Assembly (NCBI GenBank): GCA_900549155.1 | Contig: URNF01000019.1 | Location: forward strand, 1-26,755 | Direction of reading: 5' to 3' | Source: an uncultured Oscillospiraceae bacterium | Lineage (GTDB): Bacteria; Bacillota; Clostridia; Oscillospirales; Acutalibacteraceae | DNA length: 26,755 bases | Shown here: piece by piece, positions 6,973 to 14,812 of the stretch | Layout of the letters: every line of letters starts with the position of its first letter | How positions within the stretch are numbered: position 1 is the stretch's first letter | Program-made: the position numbers and the translations under genes | Notes under the pieces: model-generated | What the model saw: the letters and a program-made list of their open reading frames with translations, nothing else | Databases searched by the model: none | Told to the model about the DNA's origin: nothing

Positions 6973-8121
6973 ATGTACACATTACTTTTGGCGGTGATCT
7001 ATCTCGCCTTTATCAGTCTGGGGCTTCCGGACTCGCTGCTCGGATCGGCGTGGCCGGTGCTGCATCGGGCGCTTTCCGTGCCGCTTTCCTATATGGGCAT
7101 CGTCACCATGATCATTTCGGGCGGCACGATCGTTTCCAGCCTTTTCTCGGAACGGCTCACGAAAAAGCTCGGCACGCAGACCGTCACGGTCGTCAGCGTT
7201 GCGCTGACAGCGGCGGCGCTGCTCGGCTTTTCCACCGTGCGGACGTTTCCCATACTTTGTGTGTGGGCAATTCCTTATGGATTGGGCGCGGGCGCGATCG
7301 ACGCGGCACTCAATAATTATGTCGCGCTGCATTATTCTTCCCGTCACATGAGCTGGCTGCATTCCTTTTGGGGTGTGGGAACGGTCATCAGCCCGTATGT
7401 TATGAGCTATGCGCTTTCTTATCGCTCCTGGGAGGACGGCTATCGCATTGTCGGATGGATACAGTCGGGCATCGTGCTGGTGCTGTTGCTCACGCTGCCG
7501 CTGTGGAAGGTCAACAAAGCGGAGAAAACGGAAGAAAGCACACGTGTTATCGGCTTGCGCGCCGCGCTCAAAATTCCCGGCGTGCGCGGGGTGCTTGTCG
7601 GCTTTTTCGCCTATTGTGCGGCAGAAGCGACGGTCATCCAGTGGACAAGCAGCTATCTTGCGGGTGCGCGCGGCGTTTCCGAAAAGCTCGCTGCCGCGTT
7701 TGCGTCTTTTTTCTTCATCGGCATGACCGTCGGCAGATTTCTGTCCGGCTTTGTGGCGGACAGGCTCGGCGATCGCCGCATGATCCGCATCGGTATTGTG
7801 ACGGCGCTTGTCGGCGCGGTGTGCATTATGTTGCCGCTTGAAACAACGGTGGTGGCGCTTGTCGGCTTTGTTGTGGTCGGACTCGGCTGTGCGCCGGTCT
7901 ATCCGGCGATCATCCATTCCACGCCGTCCTGCTTCGGTGCGGACAACGCACAGGCAATCATCGGCGTGCAGATGGCGTGTGCCTATGTCGGCTCAACCTT
8001 TATGCCGCCGCTTTTCGGCGTGCTGGCGGAGCATACGACGCTTTTGCTGCTGCCGTTTTATCTGGCACTCTTTTTGGGACTTTCTTTTCTCATGCTGGAG
8101 AGAGCATACAAAAAGGTCTAG
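6973..8121 (+). CDS. MFS transporter
   Basis: 382 residues, almost wholly hydrophobic with about 12 predicted membrane segments. It starts with LPDSLLGSAWP in the first helix region, has the loop 2-3 pattern SERLTKKLGT, and a second-half repeat FVADRLGDRRMIRIG, typical of the major facilitator superfamily. The start is four bases after the previous stop, with GAGGG overlapping that stop as the ribosome site. The nearest look-alikes in general shape are sugar/proton-symport MFS proteins, but the substrate is not readable. Sitting behind two CobW-type GTPases, it could export or import a metal-related solute, or simply share the transcript. Its stop codon overlaps that of the convergent AraC gene (8118-8121). 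Confidence 0.85.
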   Translation: MYTLLLAVIYLAFISLGLPDSLLGSAWPVLHRALSVPLSYMGIVTMIISGGTIVSSLFSERLTKKLGTQTVTVVSVALTAAALLGFSTVRTFPILCVWAIPYGLGAGAIDAALNNYVALHYSSRHMSWLHSFWGVGTVISPYVMSYALSYRSWEDGYRIVGWIQSGIVLVLLLTLPLWKVNKAEKTEESTRVIGLRAALKIPGVRGVLVGFFAYCAAEATVIQWTSSYLAGARGVSEKLAAAFASFFFIGMTVGRFLSGFVADRLGDRRMIRIGIVTALVGAVCIMLPLETTVVALVGFVVVGLGCAPVYPAIIHSTPSCFGADNAQAIIGVQMACAYVGSTFMPPLFGVLAEHTTLLLLPFYLALFLGLSFLMLERAYKKV

Positions 8122-8912
8122 CGGGTGTACCGCTCTCGGAATGCCTTGGGGGAAAGCCCCGTCTGCCGTCGGAAGGTGCGGCTGAAATTGCTGTTATCAC
8201 TGAATCCGCAGGCTTCAACGATCTCACCGATACGCATTTGCGTCTCGGTGAGATATTTTTTTGCCGCCGCAATGCGGCAGGACTGCAAATGCGCCATGAG
8301 CGGATAACCGGTGACGCTCTTGAACATATGCGCGAGATAATAGGGACTCAGATGGTATTCCGCTGCCAGCCCAGCCAGGGAATAGTTCTCTTTGCAGTTT
8401 TCCGCAAAGCGGCACTGGATCAGCCGCACGATCTCCGCACGCTCCGACTCCTTCGCCGCGAAAAGGGCAGGGTGCTGTCGGTAAAGGGCGATGAGCAGCT
8501 CCTGCAGCAAAAGGTCACACGCTTCCCCGAAAAACGGCTGCTTTGCGGCACATTCGCCCGCCATGCGTGAAAACAGTCTTTCAAATTCCGCCGTGTTTTC
8601 GACGGTGACCGCGTGCCGAAACTGCGCCGTGCGGTTGAAAAGCACGGAAAAAAGGCGGTAGTTCTCCGCGCTTTGCAGTGCGTTTTCCGGCGCGACACGG
8701 CAGATATAGCGGCGATAGCGCGCGGACGCGATCCCGATGGCGTGCTCCTCAAAACGGCTGATGAGCACAAGCGTTCCGCCCGTTGCAATCGTTTGCTCCG
8801 CGCCGACGGTGATGCTTGCTTCTCCCTCGACGATATACAGCAACTGGTGACAATCGTGATAATGCGGCGTCATGCCGCCGACGGCGTCCGCATATTTGCA
8901 GGATATAACCAT
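8118..8912 (-). CDS. AraC-family transcriptional regulator with cupin sensor domain
   Basis: 264 residues. The N-terminal cupin-type sensor has HYHDCHQLLYIVEGEASI and a beta-rich remainder. The C-terminal about 100 residues hold two helix-turn-helix motifs (YSLAGLAAEYHLSPYYLAHMFK; IGEIVEACGFSDNSNFSRTFRR) and the signature GLSPKAFRERY. GAGAGGTG lies just upstream of ATG (8912 on the - strand). It is divergent from the six-gene redox/lyase operon starting at 9049, so it most likely senses a sugar from that pathway and activates the operon. That link is by position only. Confidence 0.9.
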   Translation of the reverse strand: MVISCKYADAVGGMTPHYHDCHQLLYIVEGEASITVGAEQTIATGGTLVLISRFEEHAIGIASARYRRYICRVAPENALQSAENYRLFSVLFNRTAQFRHAVTVENTAEFERLFSRMAGECAAKQPFFGEACDLLLQELLIALYRQHPALFAAKESERAEIVRLIQCRFAENCKENYSLAGLAAEYHLSPYYLAHMFKSVTGYPLMAHLQSCRIAAAKKYLTETQMRIGEIVEACGFSDNSNFSRTFRRQTGLSPKAFRERYTR

Positions 8913-8938
8913 ACAGCACCTCTCACACGTTTTTTGTC

Positions 8939-8967
8939 ATTGTATCATGAAAGCGGGAAGAAAGCAA
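8939..8967 (-). promoter_or_regulatory. Promoter of the first AraC regulator gene
   Basis: On the - strand: TTGCTT (8967-8962), 17-bp spacer, extended -10 TGATACAAT (TACAAT at 8944-8939). A + strand promoter for the operon is less clear: TTTACA at 8970-8975 with TATAGC at 8995-9000 is a weak candidate with a 19-bp spacer, as would fit an activator-dependent promoter. Confidence 0.65.
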
Positions 8968-9048
8968 GATTTACATAAAACTGCGCAAACCCTGTATAGC
9001 GACGGCGAGCGGCACGCCGTACAATAAAAGCAAAGGAGCGTGGCAAAT

Positions 9049-10377
9049 GTGACGCGAAAGGTATATACGGATGTTGCCGCATTCAAGGAGCAGAACGCGG
9101 CATATAAAACGGCGCTGCCGTTTGCGGAAAGCACGCGCATTTTGCGCGCACCGCTGACGGTGGGAACGGTGGAGATCCAAAACCGCCTTGCCTGCCAGGC
9201 AATGGAGGGGTGCGACGGCACGACGGCGGGCGCGCCGGATGTGCTGACGCATCGGCGGTATCGACGCTTTGCCGCAGGCGGCGCGGGACTCATTTGGTTT
9301 GAGGCGACGGCGGTGCTGCCGGAGGGCAGAGCCAACCCGCGCCAGCTGTATATCTGCGACGGGACGCTGGATACATTCAAGCGGCTGGTGGAAGAGATCA
9401 AGGAAACGGGGCTGCGGGAAAACGGTGTCGCACCGACCGTCATTATGCAGGCGACCCATTCCGGCAGATACAGTAAGCCAAACGGCAAGCCGGAACCGCT
9501 CATCGCATACAACAATCCTCTGTTTGAGGGCGACAAGCCGATCGACGCCGCGCGTATTCTGACCGACGACGCGCTCGATCGCGTGGGCGAGGCGCTGGTG
9601 CATGGCGCTGTGCTTGCCGAAAAGGCGGGCTTTGACGGTGTGGACATCAAGTGCTGTCACCGCTATCTGAACAGCGAACTGCTGTCGGCATATACCCGCA
9701 AGGGGAAATACGGCGGCTCGCTTGAAAATCGGACACGTCTTTTGCGCGAAAGCGTGCAGGGCACGATGCAGGCGACGGGGGCAAATTTTCTCGTGACCTC
9801 TCGCCTGAATGTATACGACGGCTTTGCCTACCCTTATGGCTTCGGTGTGGCAAAGGACGGCACGCTCGCATTTGATCCGACCGAACCTATATGGCTTCTT
9901 GAAACGCTTGCCGCCTGCGGCGTGCAGCTGCTGAACATCACGATGGGCAATCCCTATTTCAATCCGCATGTCAACCGCCCGTTTGCCAACGGGCCGTATA
10001 CGGCGGACGAACACCCGCTGTGCGGCGTTGCCCGCGTGCTGCACGGCACAGCAACGCTGAAAGCGGCAGTGCCGCGGATAAAGCTCGTCTGCTCGGCGCT
10101 GAGCTTTCTCGGTGTGGCTGCGCCGCATGTCGCGGCAGCGTTCATCGAAAACGGCGGCTTTGACATCGCGGGCTTCGGCAGGACGGCGTTTGCCTATCCC
10201 GATTTTGCAAACGACATTCTGAAAACCGGGGAAATGCAAGGCGGCAAGTGCTGCATCGCCTGTTCAAAATGCACGGCGCTGATGCGCGCGGGCGGAACGC
10301 CCGGCTGCATCATTCGGGACAAGGAAGTATATCTGCCGCTGTATCGGCAACTTTGCACAGGGGAGGAAGGTATATGA
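9049..10377 (+). CDS. Old-yellow-enzyme family NADH:flavin oxidoreductase, TIM barrel plus Fe-S motif
   Basis: GTG 9049 is chosen because AAAGGAG (9032-9038) is ten bases upstream; GTG 9040 is too close to it. The 442 residues cover the FMN-binding TIM barrel of the OYE/2,4-dienoyl-CoA reductase family: NRLACQAMEG, QATHSGRYS (His137), GFDGVDIKCCHRYLNSELLS, and YGGSLENRTRLLRE. After the barrel there is Cys402-x2-Cys405-x2-Cys408-x11-Cys420, matching the 4Fe-4S site of trimethylamine dehydrogenase/dienoyl-CoA reductase, but the FAD/NAD(P) domain that normally follows is absent. Family members reduce activated C=C bonds or oxidise amines. First gene of the operon; the next ATG overlaps its stop (ATGA). 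The substrate is unknown, but the setting suggests an unsaturated or keto sugar acid. Confidence 0.87.
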   Translation: MTRKVYTDVAAFKEQNAAYKTALPFAESTRILRAPLTVGTVEIQNRLACQAMEGCDGTTAGAPDVLTHRRYRRFAAGGAGLIWFEATAVLPEGRANPRQLYICDGTLDTFKRLVEEIKETGLRENGVAPTVIMQATHSGRYSKPNGKPEPLIAYNNPLFEGDKPIDAARILTDDALDRVGEALVHGAVLAEKAGFDGVDIKCCHRYLNSELLSAYTRKGKYGGSLENRTRLLRESVQGTMQATGANFLVTSRLNVYDGFAYPYGFGVAKDGTLAFDPTEPIWLLETLAACGVQLLNITMGNPYFNPHVNRPFANGPYTADEHPLCGVARVLHGTATLKAAVPRIKLVCSALSFLGVAAPHVAAAFIENGGFDIAGFGRTAFAYPDFANDILKTGEMQGGKCCIACSKCTALMRAGGTPGCIIRDKEVYLPLYRQLCTGEEGI

Positions 10378-11111
10378 AAAGAACAGCTTTGGTGACAGGT
10401 GTTGCGGGCGGGATCGGTTTTGCGACCGCTGTGCGCCTGTTGCAGGAAGGGATTGCGGTCGTCGGCATGGACATTCTGCCGCAGATGCCGCACGCACTGA
10501 ACGGAGAATTCACCTATGTCTGCGGCGATCTTTCCAAAGCAGAGGATCGCGTCCGTGCCGTGCAGACCGTGACGGATGCCTATGGCAGGATCGATATATT
10601 GGTGAACGTGGCGGGCGTTGCGCCGCGGGTGCGTGCCGACCTTTTGGAAATGACCGAAGAAAGCTATGACTTCGTCATGAATATCAACACCAAAGGCACG
10701 CTGTTTCTGACACAGGCGGTGGCGAACTGCATGATACAAAACGAGGGTGACTGCAAGGGGACGATCGTCAACATTTCGTCGATGTCCGCCTATACAAGCT
10801 CTACAAATCGCGGAGAATACTGCATCTCCAAGGCGGGCGTTTCCATGATCACGGCACTGTTTGCCGACCGTCTGGCGGCATACGGCATCCCCGTCAACGA
10901 AATTCGTCCCGGCATCATCGCCACAGGCATGACGGCGACGGTGCAGGAAAAATATGACCGCCTCATCGACGGCGGATTGCTGCCCATCAAGCGCTGGGGC
11001 AAGCCCGAAGACATCGCAGCGGCGGTGTGGACGCTGTGCAGCGGCGCACTGCCGTATGTCACGGGGCAGTCCATCGACGTGGACGGCGGATTTCATATAC
11101 AGCGACTGTGA
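10374..11111 (+). CDS. SDR-family NAD(P)-dependent oxidoreductase (FabG-like)
   Basis: 245 residues, the classic SDR size. TGVAGGIG cofactor loop near the N terminus, NVAG in place of NNAG, catalytic Ser136, Tyr149 and Lys153 (EYCISK), RPGIIATGMT, and DVDGGF at the end. The residue at the end of beta-2 (GMDILP) is an Asp, which usually means NAD(H) preference. ATG 10374 overlaps the previous stop by four bases, so translation is coupled; GGGAGGAAGG precedes it. Resembles sugar or hydroxyacid dehydrogenases named as 3-ketoacyl-ACP reductases; in this operon, oxidation or reduction of a sugar hydroxyl is more likely than lipid synthesis. Confidence 0.9.
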   Translation: MKRTALVTGVAGGIGFATAVRLLQEGIAVVGMDILPQMPHALNGEFTYVCGDLSKAEDRVRAVQTVTDAYGRIDILVNVAGVAPRVRADLLEMTEESYDFVMNINTKGTLFLTQAVANCMIQNEGDCKGTIVNISSMSAYTSSTNRGEYCISKAGVSMITALFADRLAAYGIPVNEIRPGIIATGMTATVQEKYDRLIDGGLLPIKRWGKPEDIAAAVWTLCSGALPYVTGQSIDVDGGFHIQRL

Positions 11112-11118
11112 GGAGCAT

Positions 11119-13029
11119 ATGGAAAACGGAAGGATACTGACCGTGGACACGGTGGTGGTCGGCAGCGGTGCAGCGGGCTACAGCGCCGCCTGCCGTCTGC
11201 GGGAAATGGGAAAGAAAAGCGTCGCGCTGGTGACGGAAGGCATAAACTGCGGCACATCCCGCAACACCGGCAGCGACAAGCAGACCTATTATAAGCTGGG
11301 ACTCGGCGGCGACGCGCCCGACTCCGTGCGGCAGATGGCGGAAAATCTGTTTGCCTGCGGCGCGGTGGACGGGGACAATGCCCTGTGCGAGGCTGCGCTG
11401 TCCGCACGGTGCTTTTTGCGCCTGTGTGAGCTGGGCGTGCCGTTTCCTGTCAACCGTTTCGGCGAATATATCGGCTATAAAACCGATCACGACCCCTTTG
11501 CCCGCGCCACTTCCGCAGGGCCGCTCACATCAAGGTTCATGACCGAAGTGCTGCAAGACCATGCGGTTGCATGCGGCGTCACGGTGCACGACGGGCTTTT
11601 GGCGGTGGAAATTCTGAAGGATGATCACGGTGTTTGCGGGCTTGTCTGTTTGCAAAAGGAAAGCGGAGCGTTTGTTGTTTTTCGCTGTGCGCACGTGGTG
11701 CTGGCGACGGGCGGACCTGCGGGAATCTATGCCGACAGCGTCTATCCCGCCTGCCACAACGGCTCGACCGGCTTGGCACTGGCGGCGGGTGCGGCAATGC
11801 AAAACGGCACGGAGTGGCAATATGGGCTTGCCTCTGTCTCGCCGCGCTGGAATGTGTCCGGCACTTATATGCAGGTGCTGCCGCGTTTTGTCTCTGTGGA
11901 CGAAAACGGCAGGAAATATGATTTTTTGCGGGAATATTTCGGGGATGTCTACGCGGCACTGTCGGCGGTGTTTCTGAAAGGCTATCAGTGGCCGTTTGAC
12001 AGCCGCAAGGTGACGGACGGTTCTTCCGTTGTCGATCTGCTGGTCTATCGCGAATGTGTGCTGCGTCGGCGGCGGGTGTATCTCGATTATCGCACAAACC
12101 CGTTTGATCTGAGAGACATCGCCTATGAAAAGCTTATCCCCGAAGCCTATGCCTATCTGAGAAACGCGGGCGTCTGCGGCGGCACGCCGATCGAACGCCT
12201 GGAAAAAATGAATGCGCCTGCGGTGGCACTTTATGCGGGTAAAGGCGTTGACCTGCACACCGAAAGACTGGAGATCGCCCTTTGTGCTCAGCATCACAAC
12301 GGCGGCATCGCCGTTGACCTGTGGTGGCAGACGCGGGTCAAAGGACTGTTTGCCATCGGCGAGTGCGCGGGAACGCACGGTGTCACCCGTCCCGGCGGCA
12401 GTGCACTGAATGCGGGACAGGTGGGCGCGCTGCGCGCGGCACAGTATATTTCCGCCGACGACAGGAAATTGTCGGAAGAGGCCGCCTTTTTGCACCTTGC
12501 GGATGCGGCGGTGAAACGGCACACGGCGTTTTGCAACGCCATGCTGCAAGGCGCAGACACAGCCGCAGCGCTGACTGCTGCCGCCAAACGGCGCATGAGC
12601 GATGCGGGCGCGGCGATCCGCGAAACAGCAAAAATGCAGGCGGCGCGGGCGGAAACGCTGGCGCTTTTGCAGAATTTTGAAAATGCTGTCGGCGTTTCAT
12701 CGCCTGACGCACTGTGGCGCGCTTATCGGCTGCGCGACATTCTGCTGACGCAAAACGCCGTTTTGTTTGCCATGCTGGATTTTGCCGAAACGATCGGGAA
12801 AACGCGCGGTTCGGCACTCTATACCGACAAAGGCGGCACACTGCGCAAGGGACTTGACGACATTTTCCGTTTCACGACGGACGATGCAAAGGTTGACACT
12901 GTACAGGAAATATACTTTACAGATGGCGAGTGCACTACAAATTGGCGTCCCGTGCGCCCGCTGCCGCAAAACGACGATTTTTTTGAAAATGTCTGGCGCG
13001 GATACCGCGAAAATGGTAATATATACTGA
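11119..13029 (+). CDS. FrdA/SdhA-superfamily FAD-dependent oxidoreductase
   Basis: 636 residues. FAD-binding VVVGSGAAGYSAA (GxGxxG at 15-20), a distinctive GTSRNTGSDKQTYYK after the first beta unit, ATGGPAGIY, and the superfamily C-terminal signature: LCAQHHNGGI then GLFAIGECAGTHG and RPGGSALNAGQ. No signal peptide, covalent-FMN domain, FrdB-type Fe-S subunit or membrane anchor gene is adjacent, so it is probably a soluble cytoplasmic enzyme. The superfamily covers fumarate reductase, aspartate oxidase, adenylylsulfate reductase and 3-ketosteroid dehydrogenases; the reaction here is not known. GAGGAG overlaps the previous stop with only three bases to ATG 11119. It might pass electrons to or from the OYE-type enzyme, which lacks its own FAD domain. 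Confidence 0.87.
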   Translation: MENGRILTVDTVVVGSGAAGYSAACRLREMGKKSVALVTEGINCGTSRNTGSDKQTYYKLGLGGDAPDSVRQMAENLFACGAVDGDNALCEAALSARCFLRLCELGVPFPVNRFGEYIGYKTDHDPFARATSAGPLTSRFMTEVLQDHAVACGVTVHDGLLAVEILKDDHGVCGLVCLQKESGAFVVFRCAHVVLATGGPAGIYADSVYPACHNGSTGLALAAGAAMQNGTEWQYGLASVSPRWNVSGTYMQVLPRFVSVDENGRKYDFLREYFGDVYAALSAVFLKGYQWPFDSRKVTDGSSVVDLLVYRECVLRRRRVYLDYRTNPFDLRDIAYEKLIPEAYAYLRNAGVCGGTPIERLEKMNAPAVALYAGKGVDLHTERLEIALCAQHHNGGIAVDLWWQTRVKGLFAIGECAGTHGVTRPGGSALNAGQVGALRAAQYISADDRKLSEEAAFLHLADAAVKRHTAFCNAMLQGADTAAALTAAAKRRMSDAGAAIRETAKMQAARAETLALLQNFENAVGVSSPDALWRAYRLRDILLTQNAVLFAMLDFAETIGKTRGSALYTDKGGTLRKGLDDIFRFTTDDAKVDTVQEIYFTDGECTTNWRPVRPLPQNDDFFENVWRGYRENGNIY

Positions 13030-13037
13030 GAAAGGCG

Positions 13038-13796
13038 ATGAAAGCTATGTGGAACAGCGGTCTTGTTTCGGTTTCCTTTCGCAAAGCGTCTCCCGAAGAG
13101 ATCTGCAAAGCGGCAAGCGCCGCGGGGCTCACGGCGATCGAATGGGGCAGCGATGTGCATGCACCCTTTGACGCGTCGGAAAAGCTGCAGGATATTGTGA
13201 CACTGCAGGACCTGTACGGCATTCGCTGCAGCTCCTACGGTACCTATTTCCGTCTCGGCGAAACGCCGCTTTCGCTGCTGCCGTCCTATATCGCTGCGGC
13301 AGAGCGATTGGGAACGCAGGTGCTGCGCCTGTGGTGCGGCGACCGCGCGGCGGACGCCTACACTGCCGATGAAAAAGAAGCACTTTTCGCCATCTGCCGC
13401 GCAGCGGCAAAAACGGCGGAAAAGATGGGCGTGACGCTGTGCATGGAATGCCATCCGAACAGCTTCACCGAGACCGCAGCGGGCGCTGCGGAGCTGCTGG
13501 CAGCAGTGACGTCTCCCGCTTTCCGCATGTATTGGCAGCCGAACCAGTATTGCTCCTTTGAGGAAAACATGGCATATGCCAAAGCGGTCGCGCCCTATAC
13601 CGTCAATATCCATGTGTTTCACTGGATCGGCGAGACGCGTCTGCCGCTTGCGGACGGGCTGCCGCAGTGGAAACGGTATTTGCAGGCGTTTGACAAAACG
13701 CAGACGCTACTTTTGGAGTTTATGCCGGATGACCGCATCGACACACTGCCGCGCGAGGCGGGAACGCTGCGAAAGCTGATCGGAGGAAAAGAATGA
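13038..13796 (+). CDS. Sugar phosphate isomerase/epimerase-like TIM-barrel protein
   Basis: 252 residues of the xylose-isomerase-like/AP-endonuclease-2 fold. Features seen: GLVSVSFRKASPEEI, GLTAIEWGSDVHAP after the first strands, metal-ligand type residues in TLCMECHPNSFTET, and NIHVFHW with a terminal LLLEFMPDD. Metal-dependent isomerases and epimerases of keto sugars and inositol-type compounds have this make-up. The start may be ATG 13038 or ATG 13047: AAAGG (13031-13035) is two bases from the first and eleven from the second, so 13047 is quite possible. The end overlaps the next ATG by four bases. Likely a step moving a keto or epimer group in the operon's sugar substrate. Confidence 0.85.
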   Translation: MKAMWNSGLVSVSFRKASPEEICKAASAAGLTAIEWGSDVHAPFDASEKLQDIVTLQDLYGIRCSSYGTYFRLGETPLSLLPSYIAAAERLGTQVLRLWCGDRAADAYTADEKEALFAICRAAAKTAEKMGVTLCMECHPNSFTETAAGAAELLAAVTSPAFRMYWQPNQYCSFEENMAYAKAVAPYTVNIHVFHWIGETRLPLADGLPQWKRYLQAFDKTQTLLLEFMPDDRIDTLPREAGTLRKLIGGKE

Positions 13797-14797
13797 GATC
13801 CATTTTTTTGTGTGATGATCCTGCGGTGATCGCGCGGGTATATGCGCCGCAGACGGTAGCGACCTTGCGGCAAACGGCGGGACTGGATGCGACGGTGTAC
13901 ACGGCAAAACAGCTGAGAGCGTCGCCGTCCGCTTTTGCCGATGTGGACTTTGTGTTTTCAAGCTGGTGCATGCCGTGTTTGACGGAAGCGGAGATCGGAG
14001 CATTTCTGCCGTCGCTGAAAGCGGTGTTCTATGCCGCAGGCTCGGTGCAGGCGTTTGCCCGTCCGTTTCTTCGCAGCGGCGTGCGGGTGTTCAGCGCGTG
14101 GGCGGCAAATGCCGTGCCGGTTGCGGAATACACGGTGGCGCAGATTTTACTTGCCGACAAAGGGTTTTATGCCACGGCGGCGCATCTCTCCAAAGGCGGT
14201 GACTACGGCGAAGCGCTCGCTTTGCGGGAGCATTTCCCGGGAAATTACGGCGCGTGCATCGGCATCATCGGCGCCGGCATGATCGGCAAAATGGTGATCG
14301 AACGGCTGGCGGCATATCGGCTGTCGGTCATGGTGTTCGATCCGTTTTTGCCGGATGAGACCGCAAAGACGCTCGGCGTCAAAAAATGCGATCTTCCGAC
14401 GCTGTTCAGAAATGCGCAGGTCGTCACGAACCATCTCGCCAACAACGCCGAAACGCGCGGCATGCTCAACTATCCGCTGTTTGCGTCCATGCCGCCCTAT
14501 GCCACGTTTCTCAACACCGGCAGGGGCGCACAGGTGGTCGAGGACGATCTTGTGCGCGCACTGCGCGAGCGTCCCGATCTGACGGCGGTGCTGGATGTCA
14601 CCGACCCTGAACCGCCCCGCGCGGATCACCCGTTTTTTGCGCTGCAAAATTGCTTTTTGACGCCGCACATCGCGGGCAGCAGCGGCGACGAGGTGCACCG
14701 CATGGCGGCATATATGGCAGAAGAATACGAACGGTTCAAAAACGGCGAACAGACGCGGTATGAAGTGACCGTCGACATGCTCAAAACGATGGCATAA
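13793..14797 (+). CDS. D-isomer-specific 2-hydroxyacid dehydrogenase
   Basis: 334 residues, normal length. NAD-binding GIIGAGMIG, an acidic residue at the end of beta-2 (VFDPF) for NAD(H), and the catalytic set Arg244 (NTGRGAQV), Glu273 (DVTDPEPP) and His292 (TPHIAGS). The N-terminal part of the catalytic domain is divergent (WCMPCLTEAEI). The ATG overlaps the TGA of the upstream gene (ATGA at 13793-13796), so translation is coupled. The family interconverts 2-keto and D-2-hydroxy acids such as glyoxylate, hydroxypyruvate and keto sugar acids. In this operon a 2-keto sugar acid is a reasonable substrate. Confidence 0.92.
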   Translation: MRSIFLCDDPAVIARVYAPQTVATLRQTAGLDATVYTAKQLRASPSAFADVDFVFSSWCMPCLTEAEIGAFLPSLKAVFYAAGSVQAFARPFLRSGVRVFSAWAANAVPVAEYTVAQILLADKGFYATAAHLSKGGDYGEALALREHFPGNYGACIGIIGAGMIGKMVIERLAAYRLSVMVFDPFLPDETAKTLGVKKCDLPTLFRNAQVVTNHLANNAETRGMLNYPLFASMPPYATFLNTGRGAQVVEDDLVRALRERPDLTAVLDVTDPEPPRADHPFFALQNCFLTPHIAGSSGDEVHRMAAYMAEEYERFKNGEQTRYEVTVDMLKTMA

Positions 14798-14812
14798 AAA
14801 GGGGAGACGGAC

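Noticed and set aside
8224..8570. Small + strand frames downstream of the MFS gene
   Set aside because: They are antisense to the AraC gene, which has both helix-turn-helix motifs and a good start.
10954..11118. N-terminal extension of the FrdA-like protein to 10954
   Set aside because: It would overlap the end of the SDR gene by about 160 bases and has no ribosome site; ATG 11119 places the FAD loop at the usual distance from the start.
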